64,000 nucleotides of DNA from an uncultured Prevotellaceae bacterium (GCA_900316505.1 ONDH01000012.1:1-64000), one strand, 5' to 3'. Counted from the first letter of the stretch, positions 45,769 to 54,806 are shown. Made by a program: numbers and translations. Notes: generated by a model from the letters alone, not told the origin.

Positions 45769-46182
45769 ATGAAAAAATTACTTTTACTGTTAGCTTTGGG
45801 CTTGACCACGCTGTCAATGAACGCCCAAGATTTGAGAAACGCCAACAATGCGACCATCGGAAAGATTGAGTCGGACGGAACAGTGAGAAACAGCAGCAAC
45901 TCAACTGTGGGTAAGATTGAGCGCGACGGTACCATCCGCAACTCAAACAATGCCAGCATCGGCAAGATTGATTCTGATGGGACTGTTCGCAATGGCAACA
46001 ATGCCAGCATCGGCAAGATTGACTCTGATGGTACGGTCAGAAACTCCAACAACTCCACCAGTGGAAAGGTCTGCTCTGATGGTACGGTCAGAAACTCCAA
46101 TAACGCCACTATCGGTTACGCAAAGGGAGTTCCTGTTCGCTATGCTGCCCTGTTCTTCTTCTTCGATTTCTTCAAGAAATAA
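45769..46182 (+). CDS. Exported protein of 17-residue repeats
   Basis: A 137-aa protein: signal peptide (LLLLLALGLTTLSMNAQ) and about six repeats of the form NNATIGKIDSDGTVRNS (17 residues), then a hydrophobic end YAALFFFFDFFKK. Each repeat has IGKI and DGTVRN strands, so a small beta-solenoid or propeller-like structure is expected; similar Bacteroidales proteins are annotated as '5-fold beta-flower', recalled and unverified. One repeat has Cys (GKVCSDG). ATG 45769 is favoured by AAGGAGG seven bases upstream and by the signal peptide. Confidence 0.8.
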   Translation: MKKLLLLLALGLTTLSMNAQDLRNANNATIGKIESDGTVRNSSNSTVGKIERDGTIRNSNNASIGKIDSDGTVRNGNNASIGKIDSDGTVRNSNNSTSGKVCSDGTVRNSNNATIGYAKGVPVRYAALFFFFDFFKK

Positions 46183-46194
46183 GGGAAAGTTAGA

Positions 46195-46255
46195 AAAAAC
46201 TAAAAGTGAAAGTTACTTGCCGTCTGACGGTAGGTAACTTTCACTTTTAGTTTTT
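46195..46255. terminator. Very long hairpin after the short-repeat gene
   Basis: A 22-bp perfect stem (46195-46216 with 46234-46255) encloses a second perfect dyad CCGTC-T-GACGG. It is A-rich on one side and T-rich on the other, so it could terminate transcription from either strand, 12 bp past the stop codon. Confidence 0.8.
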
Positions 46256-46268
46256 AACTATTACCTTT

Positions 46269-46446
46269 TAATTTTACTAAAGTTTCGCAAGTGCTCAACT
46301 TTTTTGGAGTTAAGGAGTTACAGAAGTTATCGCTTCGCTCAAAGTTATCAACGTTTGTCATGCTGATGTTTTTCTCGTAGCCAGGTATCGTCGTTTACTT
46401 CGTTAACTCCATTAACTTCGTCAATTCCGAAAGTTGAGTAATTTTA
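46269..46446 (+). mobile_element. 162-bp palindromic element (copy B) with flanking 8-bp direct repeats
   Basis: Body 46277-46438, the same length as copy A and nearly identical: CTAAAGTTTCGCAAGTGC to GAAAGTTGAG. TAATTTTA flanks both sides (46269-46276 and 46439-46446). The right flank overlaps the stop codon region of the aquaporin gene. Confidence 0.78.
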
Positions 46447-47115
46447 TTTCTCTTCTCCAATAATCTTCCAAATGCCAGCAGCAATGGCTGCACCTACAAA
46501 TGGACCAACGATGAACACCCAAAGGTCGCTAAGTGCCTGACCACCTTCGAAGATAGCAGGACCGATGGAACGTGCAGGGTTCACAGAAGTACCAGTGTAG
46601 TGAATACCAACGAGGTGAATGAGGATGAGTGAAAGACCGATAGCGAGACCAGCGAAATTGCCAGCACCCTTCTTCTCGTCAGTAGAGCCAAGCACTACGA
46701 GCACGAAGATGCAAGTGAGAACGATTTCAGCAATGAGACCTACCACAACACCATGATCACCACAGCTGTTAGCACCAGTAAGTGTACCACCAGCCTGAGC
46801 CATATCATTGGAAGTCAAAGCAAAGAGAATGGCAGCACCGATGATGGCACCAATCACTTGGAAAAGCATATACATCGTGGCATCCTTGCAGCTGATGCGC
46901 TTTGAGATGAGGCAACCGAGTGTGATAGCCGGATTGATGTGACAACCAGATACACCTCCAATCGTATAAGCCATTGCCACAACAGCCAAACCGAATGCTA
47001 CGGCTGTACCAACCACTGATGCTGTGTCTGAACCACAATTGAGCGATACTGCAGTACCGCAACCGAGAAGTGTAAGAACCATCGTTCCCACCATTTCTGC
47101 TAAATACTTTTTCAT
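46444..47115 (-). CDS. aqpZ: Aquaporin, MIP family (AqpZ type)
   Basis: A 223-aa channel with six membrane helices and two pore motifs: GCHINPAITLG (about 60-70) and SVNPARSIGPAIF (about 178-190). The Arg after the second NPA and the lack of a long insert suit a water-selective AqpZ rather than GlpF. A single gene; the last codons lie against the right direct repeat of a mobile element, so the insertion stopped just short of disrupting the gene. Confidence 0.93.
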   Translation of the reverse strand: MKKYLAEMVGTMVLTLLGCGTAVSLNCGSDTASVVGTAVAFGLAVVAMAYTIGGVSGCHINPAITLGCLISKRISCKDATMYMLFQVIGAIIGAAILFALTSNDMAQAGGTLTGANSCGDHGVVVGLIAEIVLTCIFVLVVLGSTDEKKGAGNFAGLAIGLSLILIHLVGIHYTGTSVNPARSIGPAIFEGGQALSDLWVFIVGPFVGAAIAAGIWKIIGEEK

Positions 47116-47169
47116 GTTTTAAATGTTTTAGAAATTTATAAATAAAGTTATTATAGAATTAGTTATTGT

Positions 47170-48219
47170 CTATTGTTCCAGATGTTGCAATCCACCCGTA
47201 GCCGGATAGAAAGTCAGTTTCGTGGTGGCACCCTTGTTGAAGAGTGTTGGACTGAGCATATCAATAGTGCCAAACTGTGCGAACGGCAGTTCCTGCTTAT
47301 AGAGAGTACTCTGCATCGTACTGATAGTAACGTCTGCCATGCTGGGCATATTGTACACCAACCCTTCAATTTTTCTTTTTGCAGCCTCTTTTGTATCAGG
47401 AAGAACCACCGTGTGCTTATCCTTTACTGAGAGGTAATAAGGATCTCCAGCCAAGTCGTCAGCATCAACAAAACCCAATTTACGGGAGAAGCGCAAGAAC
47501 ACATGCTCTTCCATATCCTCATCGGGTATGATGGTGAAGGATTTTGCCGTGAATGTGGTGTCGCTATATCCAATGAAAAGCTGAGTTAAGGCTTCTTCCT
47601 GACGGTTTAGCTCATCCAAGACAATCTTCAGCGATGCACCATCTTTCGGCATTGACTCAACCTGTCCACGTTTAATGGCATTCTTGCTCTCTCTGATGTC
47701 GAGAATCTCCTGAGCCGTCAATTCAGCCATCTTGGCGGTGGAAGTGGCGGAAAGGATATCTTCCGTGAGATACTGACGGGCATCCATTTTATGGTTTGTG
47801 CTACGCATCTCAGGGAGTACACTTTCCTGAATGTCCGTATGGGTGTTCACAGCCACCAAAATACCGCTGGGTGTCAGTTGCACCATTGGTGCCACAGTCT
47901 TGTCCTTCAATTTCACCGTATAAACTTTCGATGTGTCGGGCACTCCTTCCTGACTAACTGACAATGCTGTGATCGTCCAAGTGGTGGCAGGTTCTGCAAC
48001 CACCCCACTGATGTGAAGATAGCGGTCTGCATATCTTGCAAATTCACCAGGAGTGTACACCACCTTGACAGCTGAAGCATCCACCCTCAGCACTGTTTTC
48101 GGTAACATATAATTCACACCATTAGCTGCAATGCCTGGATTGAACTCCGTCACTTGTGTCTGAGCCATAGCGCAGAGTGACAAACCGACCGCCAATGCTG
48201 TGATGATATTTCTTTTCAT
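47170..48219 (-). CDS. DUF4831 exported protein
   Basis: A 349-aa protein with a signal peptide (LAVGLSLCAMAQ). The body has VNYMLPKTVLRVDASAVKV, FARYADRYLHISGVV and the late VFLRFSRKLGFVDADDLAGD-type region, resembling DUF4831, a Bacteroidales envelope family. No catalytic motif is seen. It lies between the NAD(P)HX repair gene (46 bp upstream) and aquaporin on the same strand. Function unknown. Confidence 0.78.
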   Translation of the reverse strand: MKRNIITALAVGLSLCAMAQTQVTEFNPGIAANGVNYMLPKTVLRVDASAVKVVYTPGEFARYADRYLHISGVVAEPATTWTITALSVSQEGVPDTSKVYTVKLKDKTVAPMVQLTPSGILVAVNTHTDIQESVLPEMRSTNHKMDARQYLTEDILSATSTAKMAELTAQEILDIRESKNAIKRGQVESMPKDGASLKIVLDELNRQEEALTQLFIGYSDTTFTAKSFTIIPDEDMEEHVFLRFSRKLGFVDADDLAGDPYYLSVKDKHTVVLPDTKEAAKRKIEGLVYNMPSMADVTISTMQSTLYKQELPFAQFGTIDMLSPTLFNKGATTKLTFYPATGGLQHLEQ

Positions 48220-48238
48220 TCTTCGAGCTATTATCTCT

Positions 48239-48266
48239 ATTATGAATTATGCATTATGAATTAATC
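48239..48266 (-). repeat. Heptanucleotide array at the end of the NAD(P)HX repair gene
   Basis: ATTATGA, ATTATGC, ATTATGA, ATTAATC; the gene's stop codon (complement of 48265-48267) starts in the last unit. Confidence 0.75.
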
Positions 48267-49809
48267 AAACTCTTCTCAGCTCCTTGAAAGCCTTTGGCAA
48301 ATAGTTGACAATATCCGTGGAAATCAGCCCTTCGTAAGAGAGATCTTCCGCTGCGAGGTCACCTGCCAAACCATGCAGATAAACGCCTAGTCTCAAAGCA
48401 ACCTCAGGCTCATACGCCTGTGCCAGCAACGAAAGGATAACACCCGTCAGCACATCACCAGCACCCGCTGTTGCCATACCCGGATTACCTGTCGAGTTGA
48501 AATAAACATTTCCCAAAGGAGTGACGACGGCTGAATAAGCACCTTTGATCAAGATGAAGATGCGTTGACGCACAGCCAATTCACGTGTGCGTTCCAGCTC
48601 TTCGTAGGAGTTGCGTGTCGTACTGATCAATCCAAACAGTTCTTTCTTATGCGGAGTGAGGATACAATGACGAGGCAACTGATTGATCCAACCTCGATGC
48701 GAACCTAAGATATTTAAGGCATCTGCATCAATGACCATTGCACACTTCGTCATGCTGACCTGCTCGATAAATGCCTGCACCGTGTAAGCGGACGTGCCAA
48801 TACCGGGACCTATCGCCATTGCATCGAATTCGCTGGTGTCAAAAGACTGACTGAAGCAGTTGGCATCCACATCAATATTGAGCACAGCCTCAGGCACAGC
48901 TTCCTGCATGATGCGCACATTGCTTTCTGGCACACGAATGGTCAGTTTTCCCAATCCGCTGCGCATACATGCCCTCGCACTCAAAATCGCTGCACCAGCC
49001 ATACCCTTCTTTCCTGCAATGAGCACAGCATGCCCCATCGTTCCCTTGTGGGCAAACTTCGAGCGCGTCTTGAGCATCGCAACCATGTCTTTCTTCTCCG
49101 TAAAGTTATAGAAGGTTGCTGTTTCCTCCGTGCCTGGATCAAGAAGTCCAATATCCAGCACCTCCCAATTGCCCACATACGGTTCGTTCTCTGGAAAGAA
49201 GAACGCCAATTTGGGATACTGGATGGTATAAGTGTAATTCGCCTTGACAATGTGGTTCATCACATTATAGGTGTTGTCCTCACACATCAAGCCCGATGGC
49301 ACATCTATTGACACGACGGTGGCAGGCGATGCGTTAATGTACTTCACCACTGATGCAAAGCCACCATTCAGCGGACGCGACAGCCCCGTACCAAACAAAC
49401 CGTCGATAATCAAATCCCCCTCCTCCAGTTTCGGAGGCGTGAATTGCGATGTCACTTCAGTAAACTCCACATTATGCACACCCATCATGTCCTTCTTCAC
49501 ATTCTGAAAGTCCAGCAAGCGCTGCTTGTTGAGTTGGCAGTCAGGAGAAAGACGCCCTGAGGTGTTGAACAGATACACATACACCTTGTAGTTTGCCTCG
49601 CTCAACATGCGGGCAATCGCCAATGCGTCGCCCCCATTGTTACCGGGACCTGCAAATACCTTCATGGGGGTGTCGATAGTCCAACGAGAACGAATCTTGT
49701 CTGCCACAGCACGAGAGGCACGTTCCATCAGATTCGTGGAACTGGCAAGTTCTTTTTCTATCGTATAGGCATCTACCGCTTTTAATTGAGCTGCTGATAA
49801 AATCTTCAT
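48265..49809 (-). CDS. nnr: Bifunctional NAD(P)HX epimerase / ADP-dependent dehydratase
   Basis: A 514-aa fusion that repairs hydrated NAD(P)H. The N-terminal epimerase (about 1-215) has AGPGNNGGDALAIARML and IIDGLFGTGLSRPL. The C-terminal dehydratase (about 230-514) has HKGTMGHAVLIAGKKGM, AIGPGIGTS, LTPHKKELFGL and the nucleotide site TAGAGDVLTGVI. Both halves look intact. A single gene divergent from hpt. The region between them (49810-50002) holds TAGCTTTG (49967-49974) and little else. Confidence 0.94.
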   Translation of the reverse strand: MKILSAAQLKAVDAYTIEKELASSTNLMERASRAVADKIRSRWTIDTPMKVFAGPGNNGGDALAIARMLSEANYKVYVYLFNTSGRLSPDCQLNKQRLLDFQNVKKDMMGVHNVEFTEVTSQFTPPKLEEGDLIIDGLFGTGLSRPLNGGFASVVKYINASPATVVSIDVPSGLMCEDNTYNVMNHIVKANYTYTIQYPKLAFFFPENEPYVGNWEVLDIGLLDPGTEETATFYNFTEKKDMVAMLKTRSKFAHKGTMGHAVLIAGKKGMAGAAILSARACMRSGLGKLTIRVPESNVRIMQEAVPEAVLNIDVDANCFSQSFDTSEFDAMAIGPGIGTSAYTVQAFIEQVSMTKCAMVIDADALNILGSHRGWINQLPRHCILTPHKKELFGLISTTRNSYEELERTRELAVRQRIFILIKGAYSAVVTPLGNVYFNSTGNPGMATAGAGDVLTGVILSLLAQAYEPEVALRLGVYLHGLAGDLAAEDLSYEGLISTDIVNYLPKAFKELRRV

Positions 49810-50002
49810 ATTTCTGCGAAAATTAGCGAATGGAGATTCTCTTTATGTGTGCAAAAATAGTGAATCGACATTAAAAAAACGATGGAAAAAAGATAAAATA
49901 GCACTTCGAATGATGTTTTTTCACGTTATTCTTCCCGATTTTACCCTCAAATAGCGATTTTTTGTGTAGCTTTGCATAAAATTCAAGTTTAGCAACACAT
50001 CA

Positions 50003-50536
50003 ATGATCACAATAAAAGACAAGCAATTTGAGCCGTTCATCCATCACGGACAAATCGCGGATAGGGTTGCCGCTCTGGCAGAGAAACTCAATGCCGACTA
50101 CAAGGGGAAGAACCCTATCCTCATCGCCATCCTCAACGGCGCATTCATCTTTGCGGCAGACCTTGTCAGACATCTCACATTCGATCACGAAATTCAGTTT
50201 GTCAAATACTCTTCTTATGAAGGAATGGACACCACTGGCAAAGTGAAGGAACTTATCGGCCTTTCCCTAAGCATCGAAAATCGTGATGTCATCATTGTCG
50301 AAGACATCATCGACACGGGCACCACAATGTACAACCTCTTACCGCAACTGAAGGCGAAGGGAGCCAAATCTGTGGAGATTGCCACTCTACTCATGAAACC
50401 AGGCAAACTGGCCGTGCCACTCGACGTGAAGTACTGCGCCATGCAGATTCCTAACGAATTCATTGTGGGCTACGGACTTGACTACGACGGAGTGGGACGC
50501 AACTACAAAAGCATCTACGTCGTGAAAGAGGACTGA
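50003..50536 (+). CDS. hpt: Hypoxanthine phosphoribosyltransferase
   Basis: A 177-aa purine salvage enzyme forming IMP or GMP from PRPP. The PRPP-binding loop VIIVEDIIDTGTTM is near 96-109, and the flexible loop VKYSSYEGMDTTGKVKEL lies before it. The end FIVGYGLDYDGVGRNYKSIYVV is characteristic. A TAGCTTTG -7 box lies 29 bp upstream. It is followed after 84 bp by adk, so purine salvage and nucleotide balance genes sit together. Confidence 0.94.
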   Translation: MITIKDKQFEPFIHHGQIADRVAALAEKLNADYKGKNPILIAILNGAFIFAADLVRHLTFDHEIQFVKYSSYEGMDTTGKVKELIGLSLSIENRDVIIVEDIIDTGTTMYNLLPQLKAKGAKSVEIATLLMKPGKLAVPLDVKYCAMQIPNEFIVGYGLDYDGVGRNYKSIYVVKED

Positions 50537-50620
50537 CACCTTCATCTTCCCCATTCACCCCATCATGCCCATCCTCCCCATTACCCCATTAAAAAACTCA
50601 ATTCCTAACATAAACAACAA

Positions 50621-51193
50621 ATGAAGAATATCATCATTTTTGGTGCACCAGGTTCTGGTAAAGGCACCTACAGCGACGAGATCGTCGCACGCTATGGTAT
50701 GGGACACATCTCTACTGGCGATGTGCTCCGCAGTGAAATCAAGAACGGTACTGAACTCGGCAAGATTGCCAAAGGATACATCGACAACGGACAACTCATC
50801 CCCGATGAACTGATGATTGACATCCTCGCAAAGACCTACGATGCACTCCCTGCAGGAAAAGGCGTCATCTTCGACGGCTTCCCACGCACCATCGCTCAGG
50901 CAGAAGCGCTCAAGAAGATGCTTGCTGAACGTAAGCACGACATGGGTGTCATGATTGAACTCATCGTTGACGAAGAAACTCTCCTCGCCCGTCTCCTCAA
51001 CCGTGCCATCGAGCAAGGTCGTGCCGACGACAACGAAGAAACCATCAAGAAGCGTTTCGAAGTGTATCACAAGCAGACAGAGCCACTCTCCAAGTGGTTT
51101 GAGCAGGAAGGCATCCGTAACACCTTCACATGGAAGGGTTCCAAGGAGGTGATGCTGGGCGAAATCTTCGCTTTCCTCGATAGTATAAAATAA
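50621..51193 (+). CDS. adk: Adenylate kinase
   Basis: A 190-aa enzyme interconverting ATP, ADP and AMP. P-loop GAPGSGKGTYS is at about 7-17; AMP-site motifs STGDVLRSEI and FDGFPRTIAQAEAL follow. The lid is short (RAIEQGRADDNEET) without zinc cysteines, giving the short form usual in Bacteroidota. Followed by a large inverted repeat and then obg. Confidence 0.95.
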   Translation: MKNIIIFGAPGSGKGTYSDEIVARYGMGHISTGDVLRSEIKNGTELGKIAKGYIDNGQLIPDELMIDILAKTYDALPAGKGVIFDGFPRTIAQAEALKKMLAERKHDMGVMIELIVDEETLLARLLNRAIEQGRADDNEETIKKRFEVYHKQTEPLSKWFEQEGIRNTFTWKGSKEVMLGEIFAFLDSIK

Positions 51194-51287
51194 AAGTTAA
51201 AAACTAAAAACTAAAAGTCGAAGTTTCTTTAATCCTAACGACAAGGCAACTTCTACTTTTAGTTTTTAGTTTTTAGTTTTTAACTTC
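51194..51287. terminator. Inverted repeat with 7-bp arms between adk and obg
   Basis: The left arm (51194-51225, AAGTTAAAAACTAAAAACT...) pairs with the right arm (51249-51287, ...AGTTTTTAGTTTTTAACTT). Both arms are themselves 7-bp-period arrays (CTAAAAA / AGTTTTT). It ends four bases before the obg start codon. Confidence 0.7.
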
Positions 51288-51291
51288 TTCT

Positions 51292-52476
51292 ATGGATTCC
51301 AATTTCATTGATTACGTAAAGATCTATTGCCGCTCGGGGCGTGGTGGACGAGGTTCCACCCACATGCACCGTGCAAAGTATTTACCGAAGGGTGGTCCTG
51401 ACGGAGGCAATGGCGGTCGCGGTGGTCATGTCATTTTGCGTGGCAACCGCAACTACTGGACATTGCTCCATCTGCGCTATGACCGTCACATCCAGGCTGA
51501 ACATGGTGGCAATGGTTCGAAGAACAAGTCAAGCGGTAAGCAAGGGGCAAATGCATACATCGAAGTGCCTTGCGGTACAGCGGTGTATGATGCCGAAACG
51601 GGCGAATACATCTGCGATGTGACCGAACACGAGCAGGAAGTGATTCTGCTGAAAGGCGGTCGTGGAGGATTAGGCAACTTCAACTTTGCCACACCCACCA
51701 ACAAGGCACCTCGCTACGCACAACCCGGCGAACCCATGCAGGAACGCAGTTTCATTCTCGAACTGAAACTCTTGGCAGACGTGGGACTCGTAGGTTTCCC
51801 CAATGCGGGCAAATCCACCCTCGTCAACGCCATTTCTTCAGCCAAACCGAAGATTGACAACTACCCATTCACCACACTCGAACCCTCCTTGGGCATCGTG
51901 TCCTATCGCGACGGACGTTCCTTTGTCATTGCCGACATTCCCGGCATCATCGAGGGTGCCAGCGAGGGGCGTGGTTTAGGGCTTCGTTTTCTCCGTCACA
52001 TCGAGCGCAACTCCTTGCTGCTCTTCATGGTGCCTGCCGACACTGAAGACATCCGTCATGAATACGACGTGCTGCTCAACGAGTTGGCACAGTTCAACCC
52101 CGACCTGCTCGACAAAGGGCGTGTGCTCGCCATCACCAAGTGCGACCTCCTCGGACAAGACGACGAACTGAAGGAAATGCTCAAGGAAGGACTGCCTGAT
52201 GACATCCCTGTCATCTTCATTAGTTCAGTGGCACAACAAGGTCTTCAGGAACTCAAAGACATCCTTTGGAAAGAGATGAACAGCGAGAGCAACAAAATCG
52301 CAGCCATCAACACTCAGGAGTCCATCATCCACTCCGCTAAGACCTTCGCTTATATGGACGACATCGCTGATGACGATGAGGGTTGGGGCGATGATGGCAA
52401 CCCAGAAGACAATAACATCGAATTCATTGACGAAGACGACATCGAAGACCTTGAAGACTTCGAGTACGAAGAATAA
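51292..52476 (+). CDS. obg: GTPase Obg
   Basis: A 394-aa ribosome-associated GTPase. The glycine-rich Obg fold (about 1-158) has [24 protein letters not shown] start and [15 protein letters not shown]. The G domain has [15 protein letters not shown] (G1), [16 protein letters not shown] (G3) and TKCDL (G4). The C-terminal tail (about 335-394) is strongly acidic. It acts in late 50S assembly and stress control. The start codon follows the inverted repeat directly. Confidence 0.95.
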   Translation: MDSNFIDYVKIYCRSGRGGRGSTHMHRAKYLPKGGPDGGNGGRGGHVILRGNRNYWTLLHLRYDRHIQAEHGGNGSKNKSSGKQGANAYIEVPCGTAVYDAETGEYICDVTEHEQEVILLKGGRGGLGNFNFATPTNKAPRYAQPGEPMQERSFILELKLLADVGLVGFPNAGKSTLVNAISSAKPKIDNYPFTTLEPSLGIVSYRDGRSFVIADIPGIIEGASEGRGLGLRFLRHIERNSLLLFMVPADTEDIRHEYDVLLNELAQFNPDLLDKGRVLAITKCDLLGQDDELKEMLKEGLPDDIPVIFISSVAQQGLQELKDILWKEMNSESNKIAAINTQESIIHSAKTFAYMDDIADDDEGWGDDGNPEDNNIEFIDEDDIEDLEDFEYEE

Positions 52477-52515
52477 TCTTTCATTGTTTCATCCTTTCAT
52501 TTTTTCCATTTTTCC

Positions 52516-53244
52516 GTGCATCTCTACCCCACTCCTTCTCATATCACCGCCTTCTCCACCACAAGAGATGGCGGTGTTTCCATTCCCATTCCGGGACTCT
52601 TCATGCCTCACCATCAGGTGCACGGCACCAAGACTGTCGTTATTGATGAAGACTTCCTCGCCAAAAATCCGCTCGAGCAAGTACTGGCGCTCGATGGAGT
52701 AGATGCCCTCTCCACCCAGCTTTCCGATGTCTTTGTCTGCGTGAAAACTGCCGACTGTATTCCCGTTCTCCTATGGGACGATGCAACCCACGTCGTCTCA
52801 GCGGTGCATGCGGGTTGGAAAGGCACACAGAAACGCATCGTCGAAGCCAACATCGACGTGCTCCAAACCACCTACGGCACACAACCGTCAAATCTCCACG
52901 CCATCATAGGCCCAGGCATAGGACCCGAAAGTTTCGAAGTGGGCGACGAAGTCTATGACCTCTTTGCGCAGGCAGGTTTCCCAATGAAGCAACTGGCAAA
53001 AAAATACCCTCTCATGCACCCCAACAATCCGCAAGGTTCTCTTCCCCTTGGGAAAGTTGGCGAGGACTTCCGTTGGCACATCGACCTTTGGGAATGCAAC
53101 CGCCTTCAACTCATCAAAAAAGGAGTAAACCCTGAAAACATCCACGTCTCAGGCATCGATACTTATACCAACTACGACCGTTTCTTCTCCGCCCGTCGTC
53201 ACATCGATGGCAGAATCATCAACGGCATTATGGTAGTTGATTGA
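52516..53244 (+). CDS. pgeF: Peptidoglycan editing factor PgeF (YfiH/laccase-domain), with internal deletion
   Basis: A 242-aa polyphenol-oxidase-fold protein of the PgeF family, which hydrolyses misincorporated amino acids from muropeptide precursors. The metal/catalytic elements are present: HHQVHGT, VKTADCIPVLLWD and AVHAGWKGTQKR, then IGPGIGPESFEVGDEV. Odd: between the N-terminal FSTTRDGGVS and PHHQVHG only about ten residues remain, whereas the family normally has about 40-50. Start is GTG. The deletion lies outside the named site residues, so activity is possible but unproved. Confidence 0.85.
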   Translation: MHLYPTPSHITAFSTTRDGGVSIPIPGLFMPHHQVHGTKTVVIDEDFLAKNPLEQVLALDGVDALSTQLSDVFVCVKTADCIPVLLWDDATHVVSAVHAGWKGTQKRIVEANIDVLQTTYGTQPSNLHAIIGPGIGPESFEVGDEVYDLFAQAGFPMKQLAKKYPLMHPNNPQGSLPLGKVGEDFRWHIDLWECNRLQLIKKGVNPENIHVSGIDTYTNYDRFFSARRHIDGRIINGIMVVD

Positions 53245-53292
53245 TTGTCGACCGTTTTTTCCATTCGGCATGCTTGCATCGCGTTAACCCAC

Positions 53293-53352
53293 CTGTCAAC
53301 TGTCTATTGTCAACTATCAATCAATTGTCAACTGTCAATTGTCAACTGTCAA
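53293..53352 (-). repeat. Heptanucleotide array holding the HAD stop codon
   Basis: CTGTCAA, CTGTCTA, TTGTCAA, CTATCAA, a four-base phase break, then TTGTCAA, CTGTCAA, TTGTCAA, CTGTCAA. The minus-strand HAD gene runs into it and stops at the first TGA that the array gives on that strand (53335-53337). Confidence 0.85.
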
Positions 53353-54117
53353 CTCTTCATACACATTCTCCCATTCCTCGCAGAATTCCTGCATCGAATG
53401 GAATAGCAGGTTTGCCCCTTGATTGAGCAGCACCTCATCGGGCAATGGTCCCGTGTTCACTGCAATTGTGAACACCCCTGCAGCCACCCCTGCCTGCACC
53501 CCTAACGGCGCATTCTCCACCACAATAAAATTGTTCGGAGCAATCTCGCCGCATTGTCTCCCTTCGCTCATCACGGGAGTGAGGGTCTTCTTATACTTCT
53601 CCATCCCCATCAGATACGGTTCCGGATTCGGTTTTCCATACTTCACATCGAAAGCCGTCACCATCAGTTCTTGTTTGAAAATGTCAGGAAAATTCCTGTT
53701 CAGCCTTTCCAACAACGTCTTTTGTCCACTACCTGTCACCACCATCGGAACCACTCCGCTCGCCTTCACCTTGCAAAGCAATTCATACGCTCCAGGCATT
53801 CTCTCAGCCTTTGGACATTGATTAAACAAATTACTCTTATACTGATAGATACGTTGTATTTCCTCATCCGTTGCTTCATGTCCACGTTGACGCATGGAAA
53901 CGATATTGATAGTACCAGCGCCCGTGCGTCCCTCATGCATGTAAGCCTCCCATTCCGGCAAGTCCAATCCGAAATGCGCCATCGTCTCATGCCAGCTTTT
54001 CGCATGATTCTTCATCGAGTCAAATAGCACCCCATCCATATCGAACATCGCCGCCTTCAGCGCCATCCGCTCATATCCCTTCTGTTCCAGATACCGCTCC
54101 ACAGCATCCGCAATCAT
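53335..54117 (-). CDS. HAD-superfamily hydrolase, beta-phosphoglucomutase-like
   Basis: About 260 aa. The HAD motifs are AAMFDMDGVLFDSM (I, nucleophile and acid Asp), VTGSGQK (II), Lys in VKYGKPNPEPYL (III) and FIVVENAPLGVQAG (IV, Glu-Asn variant). A cap domain follows motif I. The N-terminal YLEQKGYERMALKA extension is usual in Bacteroidales relatives. The last residues (LTVDN) and the stop come from a repeat array. ATG 54117 is preferred; an earlier ATG lies inside another repeat array. Confidence 0.85.
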   Translation of the reverse strand: MIADAVERYLEQKGYERMALKAAMFDMDGVLFDSMKNHAKSWHETMAHFGLDLPEWEAYMHEGRTGAGTINIVSMRQRGHEATDEEIQRIYQYKSNLFNQCPKAERMPGAYELLCKVKASGVVPMVVTGSGQKTLLERLNRNFPDIFKQELMVTAFDVKYGKPNPEPYLMGMEKYKKTLTPVMSEGRQCGEIAPNNFIVVENAPLGVQAGVAAGVFTIAVNTGPLPDEVLLNQGANLLFHSMQEFCEEWENVYEELTVDN

Positions 54118-54120
54118 CCC

Positions 54121-54155
54121 ATTCCTCATTCCTAATTCCTCATTCCTAATTCACT
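54121..54155 (-). repeat. Heptanucleotide array between HAD and Nudix genes
   Basis: ATTCCTC, ATTCCTA, ATTCCTC, ATTCCTA, ATTCACT. It supplies the last codons and stop of the Nudix gene and an alternative start for the HAD gene. Confidence 0.85.
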
Positions 54156-54806
54156 AACGATTTTCTCCTCCTCTTCCTTACTAAATCCCTTCATCATCTC
54201 CTGCCAGTCTTTTGTGTTCAAACGGATTTCCTTGCTTATTTCCTCCCTCGCCACACGCAGCATCTCCTCATGGTCGAATGCCAGATTCTCAGGAATCTCA
54301 TCCAATGCAAACCACTTCGCCTGCCTGGCATCGTCCATACCCTTCACCTCGCTCAAACGCACCACCGAATAATAGGCAATCGTCAGCACCCGTTCACGAG
54401 GATCTCTATCAGGAGCTGTAAAGGCATGAAACTGCTTCACGAACGGCGTTGTCAACCCCGTCTCTTCCATCAATTCACGCATGGCACCCTGCTCTGCCGA
54501 CTCGTCCATCTCCAGAAAACCGCCAGGGAATGCCCAACAGCCCTTGTAGGGTTCACCACCACGTTCAATCAGCAGCACCTTCACCGTGTTACCGTCGAAA
54601 CCGAAAATCACATTATCCGTTGTCACACTCGGATGCGGATACTTATATGCATACATCTTTTCTTCCATATTCATCTTATTGACGCTATCCTCCTCAGCCT
54701 CAGCGCGAGAAGACACTCCCATTGAGCACCCCGCCAGTTGCATCACACAACCCATCACACAACTGAAGACAGACAGCCTGTTCATTCTTCTCACTCCCCT
54801 TCTCAT
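54132..54806 (-). CDS. Nudix hydrolase with a possible lipoprotein leader
   Basis: A Nudix domain is clear: VTTDNVIFGFDGNTVKVLLIERG, then the Nudix box GGFLEMDESAEQGAMRELMEETGL. It probably cleaves a nucleoside diphosphate derivative. The longest frame (224 aa) starts with a lipoprotein-like leader (SVFSCVMGCVMQLAGCS) and overlaps the upstream remnant by ATGA. Family members usually start near EEKMYAYKYPHPS, where ATGs at 54674 and 54668 would give a cytoplasmic enzyme of about 180 aa. The leader may be real or a scar of rearrangement. Confidence 0.75.
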   Translation of the reverse strand: MRRGVRRMNRLSVFSCVMGCVMQLAGCSMGVSSRAEAEEDSVNKMNMEEKMYAYKYPHPSVTTDNVIFGFDGNTVKVLLIERGGEPYKGCWAFPGGFLEMDESAEQGAMRELMEETGLTTPFVKQFHAFTAPDRDPRERVLTIAYYSVVRLSEVKGMDDARQAKWFALDEIPENLAFDHEEMLRVAREEISKEIRLNTKDWQEMMKGFSKEEEEKIVSELGMRN

